From positions 65,873,261 through 65,937,260 of the forward strand of contig NC_134845.1 in assembly GCF_965363235.1 (NCBI RefSeq): a stretch of 64,000 nt of DNA, given 5' to 3'. Of this stretch, positions 25,001-34,396 are shown in pieces. The notes beneath the pieces were generated by a model that was not told where the DNA came from, ran no database searches, and saw only the letters and a program-made list of their open reading frames with translations. How positions within the stretch are numbered: position 1 is the stretch's first letter; each line of letters starts with the position of its first letter. A program made the translations under genes and the position numbers. The stretch is from Mytilus galloprovincialis. Taxonomy: Eukaryota > Mollusca > Bivalvia > Mytilida > Mytilidae.

Positions 25001-25139
25001 TATTATTGTACAGACGGCAGAACCTGGTGAGAATGCCACCCATGCTATCGTAGACCAGGACGGAACTGTACAGTATGTGATGCAACAACCTGGAGAAGAT
25101 GGAGGTCACCAAATTTATGCACAGATTCAACAAGAATAA
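15969..25139 (+). CDS. AT-hook and C2H2 zinc-finger nuclear protein, complete coding region (1133 aa)
   Basis: Six coding exons join without a frame break: 15969-16073, 16542-16722, 17229-17351, 18684-18745, 21279-23915, 24846-25139. The start ATG has context aacATGG and is followed by D-T-D-D-A. Residues 64-88 hold a 12-residue unit twice (SDMPV-N/E-IMAEQK). Residues 176-231 hold a second repeated unit (PVIVPE-N/S-F-T/I-PLE). AT-hook cores lie at 301-304, 383-386, 425-430, 500-503 and 538-540, with a degenerate one at 571-574, between long acidic and lysine-rich stretches. Eight C2H2 fingers span 751-998; a TGEKP linker joins fingers 6 and 7. The protein should bind DNA in the nucleus, the hooks contacting AT-rich minor groove. 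The acidic end (after 998) and the Gln/Thr-rich last exon could be activation segments; that is inference. I do not recognise a vertebrate orthologue, so no symbol is given. Confidence 0.93.
16542..16722 (+). CDS. zinc-finger gene, coding exon 2
   Basis: Acceptor tattattgcag, donor gtatga. It codes residues 36-95 plus one base, including two copies of the 12-residue unit SDMPVxIMAEQK. Confidence 0.85.
17229..17351 (+). CDS. zinc-finger gene, coding exon 3
   Basis: Acceptor aattttttag, donor gtaaaa. It continues V-E-E-V-L-E-K-I-N-E-V and ends D-E-K-T plus one base. It is acidic and probably disordered. Confidence 0.85.
17960..18640 (+). repeat. degenerate tandem repeat in intron 3 of the zinc-finger gene
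   Basis: Four copies of a unit of roughly 150-180 bases share aactta-gtttcctcaaccaaatgt, cttattaccacaaaa-acagatca and tagttatgcccctt, in progressively diverged form. Confidence 0.75.
18684..18745 (+). CDS. zinc-finger gene, coding exon 4, with tandem NAGNAG acceptor
   Basis: The acceptor reads tagcag. Using the first AG gives A-D-N-S-L-P; using the second, at 18685-18686, drops one alanine. Both keep the frame. The exon ends S-E-T-Q before donor gtaata. S-E-T-Q also ends the first coding exon. Confidence 0.82.
18826..20173. mobile_element. non-autonomous DNA transposon with 5-bp target duplication TTATA, inside intron 4 of the zinc-finger gene
   Basis: Ends are cagtgttctccccag and its inverted copy ctggggagaacactg. 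TTATA flanks both ends (18821-18825, 20174-20178). Near the left end is a perfect 22-base palindrome at 18849-18870 centred on ggtacc, then repeats of ccgcgacgctataattat; the right end has gacgcgacgcgac. No transposase ORF. Confidence 0.88.
20195..20330 (+). repeat. diverged copy of the gagaatggaaatgggg repeat
   Basis: Begins aaaattaagaatggaaatga and keeps gtgtcaaagaaacaaa; it lies in intron 4 just right of the transposon. Confidence 0.6.
21279..23915 (+). CDS. zinc-finger gene, large exon 5 (AT-hooks and all eight zinc fingers)
   Basis: Acceptor tttatatttcag, donor gtaagg. This 2637-base exon codes 879 residues. It holds every AT-hook and the whole finger array. If the donor is not used, the frame runs eight more codons (VRLRIKC, then stop at 23937-23939). 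Confidence 0.95.
23985..24110 (-). repeat. partial mussel repeat in the last intron of the zinc-finger gene
   Basis: Reverse-oriented 3' segment of the 1-738 repeat: aagatgtggtatgattgcca then aaaggtcacgg. Confidence 0.6.
24846..25139 (+). CDS. zinc-finger gene, last coding exon
   Basis: Acceptor ctatttttag. The exon codes 97 residues, starting I-E-N-V-H-L-E-G-E and ending I-Q-Q-E before TAA. It is rich in Thr, Gln and Val/Ile repeats of the T-I-I-I-V-Q-T kind, similar in style to activation domains. It has no finger. Confidence 0.92.
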   Translation: MENVHLEGEPAGDTTYVVTSADGTYSNVTDAAQLLAGQALTTLQTEGGQETIIIVQTAEPGENATHAIVDQDGTVQYVMQQPGEDGGHQIYAQIQQE

Positions 25140-26790
25140 TGTGTAGAACTTAATGTTGTAGTCGGACACAAAAAAAGTAATCAATTGCATTGTTTTAATC
25201 TGTAGATTTTTTTGTTGAAAGTCAGCATTTTTTGTAATTGCTTGGTTCTTTTTTAAAAGCAGAAAGATATTTAAAAGAGAAACCATTTTCAATCCAATGT
25301 ATCATCATTCATCTTTTATTTTATGATGGTTGTTATTAATTAATGTTAAGTTTGAAGCATTCATCTTTAATGAAAAGTAATGGAAAATTCTGCAAAGTTA
25401 ATCAACTTTGCTCATGCTATTGAAATAAGAATCAAAATCACTTTTTAAGCAAGCATGTTCAAAGTTTACTTTTTCAAAAGTCTTATTAAACTAGTAAAAT
25501 TGATTATTTGAGCAGTAAAAATTATCATGATGATTTAATTTGGAGATCATAATGATGTGAACAAATATTCTAACGAGTAAAATTACTTAACAATTGTAAT
25601 TTTTTTTATAGATCTGATTTTGTTAAATATTGAATGACTAAAAATAATCTGAGTGAATTGGTTTATGTTGTCTAAATCATAAAGTCAAATTGTGTGTGTC
25701 AGATATCTTTGTTTTACATTTCATAAGGTGCACCTTGATTTTTGAATGGTACATGTACCTGTGTACTTCAAAAGTGACAAACAACAGTCATGATGCAATT
25801 TAATATATATGTACTAATGCCATTGGAGAGAATTGGCTTGAAAACCAGATACATTTATAAAAAGACCTATATTTAAAGACTTAGAACTGGTTTGCAACTA
25901 AGTGTGTATTACATGTATTAATGGAAGGTGTTATTAAATCTCTAGATAGCATAGACATATAAGGCATTCCATTGTATTAAAATGTTGCATTGATATCTGT
26001 GCTTAGGATATACTTAACTGTCACTATTAAAGTATGAAAAATAATAACGCATTATCCATAATCATGGTTTCTACAACTTCATGTTGTATTAGCTTTTATA
26101 TAGAACTAGTAAGCATGACGTTTTGGGTTAGAACAAAATTATAATTTTGACTGATTTTATCTTTTGTATTTTAATCATGAGAACATTCTACTAATATAAT
26201 ATAATATGTGTTGAACCTTAAGAGAATACAAGTGAAGTTGGAATTAACAGGACTTAAAAATTCAGAAATTGCATTGTTAATGTCATACTTGTTTGTATAA
26301 CTATTTTTTTATATGTTTTATATAGTTGTGGTTAGAAATAATGAAGTTTACAATTTATATTTTCATCTGTACATTAAAAAAGGCATTTCATGTTCATTTT
26401 ATAAAAGTTGTAAAAGTTCTTTAGAATTGAGATTGATTGTAAATGATAGAGAAATATCAGAATTTAGAAATGCAAAATTTTTCTTGAAAGAAATTTTTTT
26501 TTATATTTTGTTCTCACTTCATATTGTTTAAGAAACTTTTTTTTAAAAATTATTATGAAAAATACTTCTCTGTGTCCTAAAATGATTTTAAGGAACACAG
26601 TGCTTTGAAGGAAGATAATTGTTAATTGTTGAGATTTAATGTTTTCTGATTTGCAAGAAGTAAAGAGGTGGGGATAAAAACAGAAAAGGAAAGTTTCAAG
26701 GTTATATATATTTAAAGAAATAGAAAGATTTTGAAAGTCTGCTTGAAGGATAATTGCGCAAGTTTTCATATATTTTTTTCTTCATATACC

Positions 26791-26796
26791 AATAAA
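26791..26796 (+). terminator. candidate distal poly(A) signal of the zinc-finger gene
   Basis: AATAAA lies about 1.65 kb after the stop codon. The stretch between is AT-rich, lacks long ORFs and also holds several ATTAAA variants (for example at 25485), so shorter 3' UTRs are possible. Confidence 0.35.
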
Positions 26797-27070
26797 AAAA
26801 ATTAAAGCACTCTGTCATATTAACAACATCAAATCTGATTTTAATATAATTCAAGTGTTAACAAAGAGATATAGTTTGGAAAGAATTTTGTTAACACTTG
26901 TAGTTAAATGTTATCAAATTTATGTCTACGAAAATATTTTAGATGACTATTTAAAATGTACACAACATTTAAAAGCATCTGTGGTAGTATTTATTAAAAA
27001 AAATGTTAAGGAAAATTTATAAGATAATCCCATCAAACTCGCATGTGTTATTGTAATTATTAAATACATG

Positions 27071-28360
27071 TCATTAGCTCACCTGACCTGAAAGGTCAAG
27101 TGAGCTTTTCTCATCACTTGGCGTCCGTCGTCCGTCGTCCTGCGTCCGTCGTCCGTCGTCCGTCGTCTGTAAACTTTTACAAAAATCTTCTCCTCTGAAA
27201 CTACTGGGCCAAATTCTACCAAACTTGGCCACAATCATCCTTGGGATATCTAGTTTTAAAAATGTGTGGCGTGACCCGTCAAACCAACCAAGATGGCCGC
27301 CATGGCTAAAAATAGAACATAGGGGTAAAATGCAGTTTTTGGCTTATAACTCAAAAACCAAAGCATTTAGAGCAAATCTGACATGGGTAAAATTGTTTAT
27401 CAGGTGAAGATCTATCTGCCCTGAAATTTTCAGACGAATCGGATAACCTGTTGTTGGGTTGCTGCCCCTGAAATGGTTATTTTAAGGAAATTTTACAGTT
27501 TTTGGTTATTATCTTGAATACTATTATAGATAGAGATAAACTGTAAACAGCAATAATGTTCAGCAGAGTAAGACCTACAAATAAGTCAACATGACCAAAA
27601 TTGCCAGTCGACCCCTTAAGGAGTTATTGCCCTTTATAGTCAATTTTTAACAACTTTTCATCACTTTTTGTAACTTTTCTAAAAATCTTCTTCTCTAAAA
27701 CTACTTTGCCAAATTTAATCAAACTTGGCGACAATTATCATTGTGGTTTATAGTTTAAAAAATGTGTCCGATGACCCAGCCTACCAAACAAAATGGCCGA
27801 CATGGCTAAAATTAGAACATAGTGGTAAAATGCAGTTTTTGCTTTATATCTTTGAAACCAAGACATTTAGGGCAAATCTTTCAAGATTTTAATGTCCATC
27901 AGAATAAGATATATCCCCTCACAAATTTTCAGTTGAATCGGACAACCTGTTGTTGGGTTGCTGCCCTTAAATTGGTTATTTTAAGAAAATTTTGCAGTTT
28001 TTGGTTATTATCTTGAATACTATTATAGATAGAGATAAACTGTAAACAGCAATAATGTTCAGCAAAGTAAGATCTACAAATAAGTCAGCATGATCAAAAT
28101 TGTTAGAGGACCCCCTAAGGAGTTATTGCCCTTTAGAGTCAATATTAAACAACTTTTCCTCATTTTTGTAACTTGTATAAAAATCTTTTCTAAAACTACT
28201 TGGCCAAATTTAACCAAACTTGGCCACAATCATAATACTAGGGTATCTATTTTTAAAAAGAGTGTCTAATGACCCCGCCTACCAACAAAGATGGCCGACA
28301 TCAGTAAACACATTAACAGGTGAGCGACACAGGCTCTTGAGAGCCTCTAGTTTAAATATA
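27071..28360 (+). repeat. abundant mussel repeat with tandem 500-bp units and inverted ends
   Basis: It starts gctcacctgacctgaaaggt and closes with aacaggtgagcgacacaggc, so its ends are inverted. A (cgtcgtccgt)n stretch follows the left end. Inside, ctactgggccaaattctacc-like anchors recur about every 500 bases (27200, 27705, 28197). Confidence 0.8.
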
Positions 28361-28611
28361 GTGCTTATGCTGTTGTGCATTTTTATCATGAACAGATTAT
28401 GAGAGTAGCTTTCCGGCTTTATAAATGTATGTAAATAGCTTATTTTGTATCTTTGTGTAGTAATGAAAACAATTTTATAAAAAGAAAAGATGTCTTATCA
28501 TGTATCTTCATTTTTGAATCATGAATATTCCATTCAAAACAATTTTATCAGAAGAAAAAGTTTGGTAATCATGTATTTCACTGGTTGTGTGAATATTGCA
28601 ATGAAAACAAT

Positions 28612-28892
28612 TTTTATGCCCCACCTAAGATAGTAGAGGGGCATTATGTTTTCTGGTCTGTGCGTCCGTTCGTTCGTCCGTCTGTCCCGCTTCAGGTTAA
28701 AGTTTTTGGTCAAGGTAGTTTTTGATGAAGTTGAAGTCCAATCGACTTCAAACTTAGTATACATGTTCCCTATGATATGATCTTTTTAATTTTAATGCCA
28801 AATTAAGAGGGTTTACCCCAATTTCACGGTCCACTGAACATAGAAAATGATAGTGCGAGTGGGGCATTCGTGTACTGGGGACACATTCTTGT
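28612..28892 (+). repeat. abundant mussel repeat (gccccacc family)
   Basis: Starts atgccccacctaagatagta, contains cgttcgtccgtctg and tcaggttaaagtttttgg, ends gtactggggacacattcttg. Confidence 0.85.
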
Positions 28893-29136
28893 TCATATTA
28901 TTTTCTACTCACTGAATTCTGAAGTCATTTTAAACTCTATAATTATGATAGTTTGTAGTATGTCAACCAATTGATATATTTAAATTTTGTAAGATTGGGC
29001 CAATTTAAGTACTGTTGTGTTTTTAAACAATTAACAGTTTCAAAGTCTATAATAGTTTCTAAGTGTTCGGATTCTTCTAAGTTATTGTATCCACCAATAA
29101 ACTGTGTAAGAATTTTCAACAGCAGTTCCTCAAACC

Positions 29137-29307
29137 ATGAGTTTAAAAAATCTGTTCAAGTCAGTACAAAAAACAATGACTGAAAACTCTAGTCTAGATA
29201 TAAATATATCAACAAAAAATATTGTTCCTGTCAAGAAACCAACAAATGAACAAGACTACTTATACAGATCTATTGTATTGAAATATTTTAATATGTATGT
29301 AAATTGA
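29137..29307 (+). CDS. weak candidate small ORF (56 aa)
   Basis: Open from ATG with M-S-L-K-N-L-F-K-S-V-Q-K-T-M, rich in polar residues, ending at TGA; AATAAA stands about 106 bases later at 29413. Nothing similar is known to me. It may be a last exon of an unseen gene or chance. Confidence 0.15.
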   Translation: MSLKNLFKSVQKTMTENSSLDINISTKNIVPVKKPTNEQDYLYRSIVLKYFNMYVN

Positions 29308-29959
29308 TTTAGAACAATGAATTTGTCATTTAATAGCTTTGTTATCAGTTTGTCATTTGACTTGCTTTGTATTAATGTCTTATGACCTGCTTTATATTGT
29401 CATTGGCTACTGAATAAAATTCAGCATCATGGAATACTGTTTTAGACTTTTAATGATAGAATAATGTAATGTTTAGCCTCAATGATACTGCATTGACTGG
29501 CAGTGTTGACTGTTTATCAAACCAAGAACACTGTTGAAGTGGTATCCCACTCCTGAAAAAAAGCCTCATTTTGTTAATTTTTAGGACGTGTCACTGTACT
29601 TATCTATCCCAGATTCATGTATTTGGTTTTGATGTTATATTTGTTATTCTCATAGGATTTCGTCTAATGCTTAGTCTGTGTGTGTTACATTTTAATGTTG
29701 TGTTGTTGTTCTCCTCTTATATTTATTGCGTTTCCCTCAGTTTTAGTTTGTTACCCCCATTTTGTTTTTTGTCCATGGATTTATGAGTTTTGAACAGCGG
29801 CATACTACTGTTGCCTTTATTTAGGGAATTCATCTGCAAATTTAAATCAACTCAAAATTATTAAACATGTGAAACAAGTGCACACCTTGAAATGTCTGCC
29901 TTTGCCATTTATACTTACCTTTGATATTATGCTGCGAGTCCTAAAAAATTAAGCTTTAC

Positions 29960-31960
29960 AGAACTACAACTATCACATAAACTAAACATTATTAAAGGAA
30001 ATAAGGTCAAGGTCAGATAAACCAAACTGGGAAAACATATTCACCTTACAATCATTCCATACACCAAAGATGCATGAAATATAGTTGACCTATTGCACAA
30101 CTAAGAAAGTAATTTACCAGGAATACTTTACATTGATCAATGAACCATGAAAATGAGGCTGAGGTCAGATGAACTCTGCCAGAGAGACATGTACACCTAA
30201 CAATCTACATGCTTTAAATATAGTTGACCTTTAGAATATAGTATCTAAGAAACAAACTCAACAAGAAAGACTGACCAATGAACCATGGAAATGAGGTCAT
30301 GGTCGGATTATAATTGCCAGACCGACAAATACATCTGACAACTAATCTATACACCAAATATCAGTGGCGTAGCTGGAACATTTTTACGTGTACGCCCGAA
30401 CCTTGACGAGGGCCGGTCTGAGGGGGTGCCAACCGCTCAATGTCAACGCACCTGCTGGTAGTGGGTTCGAGGGGATGAAGCCCCCGAAAGCTATGGAGTT
30501 ATCGAGAATGAGATACATACTTTTGAATCTAAATGGTTTATTTTTTATGTTTAAATTTTAAATATGTTTAACTTATTCATAGTGTGTAAAACTAAAAGCT
30601 AATTGTCATTGGTTTTAAAGAAAACGTCCAAACCAATATTACTTTCCAATATATTTCAAGAGAGCAGTGAGTGAGCATACAATCGACAAAAGCACCTTTT
30701 AATGAACATGAACAAAATATTTTAGGTGCAATATAAAAATTATCTGGAACACCTTCCAACTAAAAGTGAATCAATTTATCAGTCCTTCAAAAGGATTAAA
30801 CAATCTATAAAAGTTTATAAATTGATCTGGTAAAACAATTAATTGCGTAAAGAAAAGTCCAGTTTTCAGTAAAGAAAAGAAAAATGAACGAAAAAACACA
30901 TGCTTTCAAAATCTTGCTTTAGACATTAATCATAAAAAAAAGGCTTCTTCCAAATTTTCATAAAGTTCGATGAAGGTTTGACATTAAGTTAATGTCATTG
31001 GGAATTAACAAACTTTAAGCCCAAATTGTGTGACCACTTATTGATAAAATTGCAGAAAGAAACACCTTTTATCCGTAAAATGCGGGGAAATTGAACATAT
31101 AATTGCATTATTATATTGCACTGGATACTCTTTTGATCATAAACAATGTTTGCCAATTTTCGTAAAATTTCACGGAGAGTCATTCAAAATACTTTATTCA
31201 CATTCAGAACCTAAAAATTGACGCCGACGACGCTATTTCTCGCTTTTGCGACATAAATCACAGGCTCGACAAAAATGCAAACCGCATATCGAATCTCAGC
31301 AGATCATAAATTACTTTGAATATAAGAAAAGTACGCAGAATTCACAGTAGATTTGGACTTTTACAGAAAGTTGGACTGACAAATACATAATGATCTATTT
31401 GATTAAAGTAAAGTTAGTCCCTTTTTAATCATAATTACAATCCATTGAAGAAAGAAGCACAAGGCTGATGAGTTTTTTACCAGATTTATCTTATTCTACT
31501 ATTATTTTTTTCTATTTTCAAAATCCAAGTGTAAGCCCGGGCGTTTTGACGTAAACGTAGCTACGCGCATGAATATAGTTGGCCTATTGTTACCAGTAAT
31601 AGGTAAAAGACTAAAAAACAAAAACATAACATTGAGCAATAAACTATAAAAGAGGTCAAGTTCAAATTAAACATGTCAGACATGTACATTCCAAACTATT
31701 TTCATAAACCATATATAGTTGACCTATGCATAGTGTAGTAGCAAAACAGACCAACTATTATTACTGAACTATGAAAATGAGGTCAAGATCAGATAACACC
31801 TGCCAGTTATACAATGATTTCATACACCAAATATAGTACGCTTATTGCTGATAGTGTATAAAAAACTTAACCTTGTTTTCTGATCTATGAAATGAGGTCG
31901 AGGTCAAATGAAAACTGTCTGATAAGCATAAGAACCTTGCAAAATAAGCACAAACCAAAG
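29960..31960 (+). repeat. satellite array of about 145-bp units, split by a transposon
   Basis: Units with gaaccatg-aaaatgag-gtcaaggtcaga, then catacaccaaatatagttgacctatt recur at 29990-30361 and resume at 31572-31960. The interruption is the element at 30362-31571. Confidence 0.8.
30362..31571. mobile_element. non-autonomous DNA transposon in the satellite, 5-bp target duplication AATAT
   Basis: Left end cagtggcgtagctgg; right end, read inward, catgcgcgtagctacg. AATAT lies at 30357-30361 and again at 31572-31576. Other satellite units read caccaaatatagtt without interruption, so the empty site is directly visible. No long ORF. Confidence 0.87.
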
Positions 31961-32245
31961 GATATTTGAAGAATACTTTAGTACGAGGACCAGTTATTGT
32001 CGTAATCACTCTTATCCATAAGCTGTGTTTGCATTCTGCCTAGGCTATTGAGTCTCGATATCAGGTTTGTAAATATATAAATATAATAATTGTTGGAGTA
32101 TATTGGCAAAATCTATCTTTGATCAACTACCTATAACGCATTCTATTTGAAAAAGAGAATTTCTATGTTATTCTCTTTTTTTGGTGGTTTCAAATTCGGT
32201 TGACGATGTGAATTGAAATAAACACTTTTTGTCAACAAATTTATC
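31943..32245 (+). repeat. repeat also present, split and inverted, at 61.2 and 62.1 kb
   Basis: 31943-32130 matches 62042-62228 closely (both contain tgcctaggctattgagtctc), and 32131-32245 matches the complement of 61205-61325 (tttgaaaaagagaat, ggtttcaaattcggt). Confidence 0.8.
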
Positions 32246-32343
32246 AGATAATGGAAAAGCGCTTACTTGATGTTATCAAATTTGAGGAAATCTTCCCACT
32301 CAATGAAGAAAAATAGTCTTCTTGAATTGAAAAATGTACCAGT

Positions 32344-32815
32344 GGGGAAAATCCCCACATACACATATAAAACCAATAACATTAGAATGGGGAAATATCC
32401 CCACATTCACATATACAACCAAAAACATCAGAATGCGGAAATCCCCACGATAAGATAATTAATTGGAAAAAACAAGCTTTAATATTGCTGACCATCAAAT
32501 GGGGAAATTTCCCCATAATCTCATTATGTTCAAATCATAGAAATATTGTTGACTATCAATTGGGGTAATTTCCCCATAATCTCATCATGTTCATATTAGA
32601 TATTGTTGACTACAAATTGGGGTAATTTCCCCATAATCTCATCATGTTCATATTAGATATTGTTGACTACAAATTGGGGAAATTTCCCCATAATCTCATC
32701 ATGTTCATATTAGATATTGTTGACTACAAATTGGGGTAATTTCCCCATAATCTCATCATGTTCATATTAGATATTGTTGACTACAAATTGGGGAAATTTC
32801 CCCATAATCTCATAA
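32344..32815. repeat. 57-bp tandem array carrying GGGGWAATTTCCCC palindromes
   Basis: Motifs at 32501, 32562, 32619, 32676, 32733 and 32790; the last four intervals are exactly 57 bases. The unit includes ataatctcatcatgttcat. Two looser motifs (ggggaaaatcccc at 32344, ggggaaatatcccc at 32389) come first, with atacacatataaaacca spacers. Confidence 0.92.
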
Positions 32816-32884
32816 GATTAAAATTTAAAATCAAATAATTGTATGTCCTAAAACTGTCATCCCAAGTCGTGAAATTTAGACAGT

Positions 32885-33140
32885 TGACTTCTTATGAAAC
32901 AAATGTGTACCAATGAGACAACTCCCAATTTGTAAACAAAACAACATTATAGGTATTAAAAAGGTCTTCAACACGGAGCCTTGGCTCCTACCGAACAGCA
33001 AGCTATAAAGGGCTCAAAATGACTAGCACAAAACCATTAAAACGGGAAGACCTAAGGTCTAATCTATATCAAAAACGAGAAACAAGAAACACTTATGAAC
33101 AACATCAACAAACGGCATCTACTGAACATCAGATTCCTGA
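32885..33140 (-). repeat. mussel repeat, inverted relative of the 1-738 family
   Basis: Contains caatgagacaactcccaa, cttcaacacggagccttggc and accgaacagcaagctataaa. A similar copy is at 57500-57830. Confidence 0.75.
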
Positions 33141-33264
33141 CAAAATGTTTGAATATTTTGTTGTTACCCGTATAAAGAAGGCTGAATGTTTTGAATACAG
33201 ATTCTTTTTAAACACGAGGAGCTTACGTTAAATCGTCACCATTAGGAACAAACCTCCTTAAAAG

Positions 33265-33475
33265 AGAGGCAAATGATACCAGAAGAAAATTCAAACTCAC
33301 AAGTCGAAATTAATCGGACAACGCCATGGTTTAAAAAGAAGACCAACAGACAAGCAATAGTACACAAAACACAACATAGAAAACCAAAGACTAAGCAACA
33401 AAAACCCACAAAAACACAAGGGATTGTCATATTCTTACGAAACCACAAAAAACACAAAATGCACACAAACAAGGA
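33265..33475 (+). repeat. dispersed mussel repeat (ccatggctaaa family)
   Basis: Contains caacgccatggtttaaaaag and acacaacatagaaaaccaaag. Confidence 0.75.
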
Positions 33476-34316
33476 ATTTAAATCTATGGTTGTTTAATCA
33501 GCAGACACAACCGACCGCCCTACTAAAACTCAATTCCAATCAATTTGTTATACCAAATATCAATATTATCAAATTTCAAATAGTTTTCCTGAAGCTGTTG
33601 ATGTTCAGAAAATATCTATCCTGTATGTAAACGCTGATGATGTTTTAATGAATTTATAAAAGTAATTCTGTTGATGATGGAACTCAATAACGTGCACAAA
33701 GATAAAAAATGTTTGTAAGTACATCATCATAAATTTTGATATGCTAAGATTGTGTTTACTAATGACTATAAAAAGTGCTCTATGACACATTGTTACATGT
33801 TTTAATATTGCAACTATATTGAACAGCTTTATGTGCATAATATTGTAACACACTTGGCGATTTATAATTTATTCTATGCACATCTATCTGTTGTTGATGA
33901 TTTTTGCATACTTTTTCATCTATTTATTTTCGTCATTGATGTTGTCTCAGTGATGGTGTGATAATTACTTCTTATTCTACATACAGTTTGTCATATTAAA
34001 TTACAAGCACATTCAGACCAAACAAGCTAATTCTGTGAATGTTTGTTTTTTTATCATTAAGATATCATGATACTGTCCCAATATAAATTAAACAATATAT
34101 AACCTTGTTCATTCTTGTATACATGTATACATATATAGGATCATTTGACTGATGTGAAATGTCTTTTGTTCAAGGACAAGGAAATACAGCCTCCTTATGT
34201 TGTTGATATTGTTTATTATATCCTGTTTTGAGAACATTATCAGATGACTTGTGAGTTTCTTGTAAGTTCATATATATATGAAAGTGTTTTGTTAAACAAA
34301 ACACCTTCAGCTGAAT

Positions 34317-34396
34317 TCATCTCGATGTCTTTTTTCGTAGATTCTGTAGACTTAACACTCTTACTAAGTTGTCGTCTGCAAATACGACTTTGCAAC
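34317..34396 (-). CDS. Tudor-like gene, exon 4, second half of the domain
   Basis: Acceptor ctattttacag is strong. Reading starts with two bases of a split Gly codon, then C-K-V-V-F-A-D-D-N-L-V-R-V-L-S-L-Q-N-L, ending K-T-S-R and TGA. The two other frames either hit early stops or lack any domain-like pattern. Confidence 0.7.

Noticed and set aside
32460..32815. Regular 57-bp repeats resembling a CRISPR array
   Set aside because: The whole unit repeats with no unique spacers, the setting is an animal genome, and no cas genes are present.
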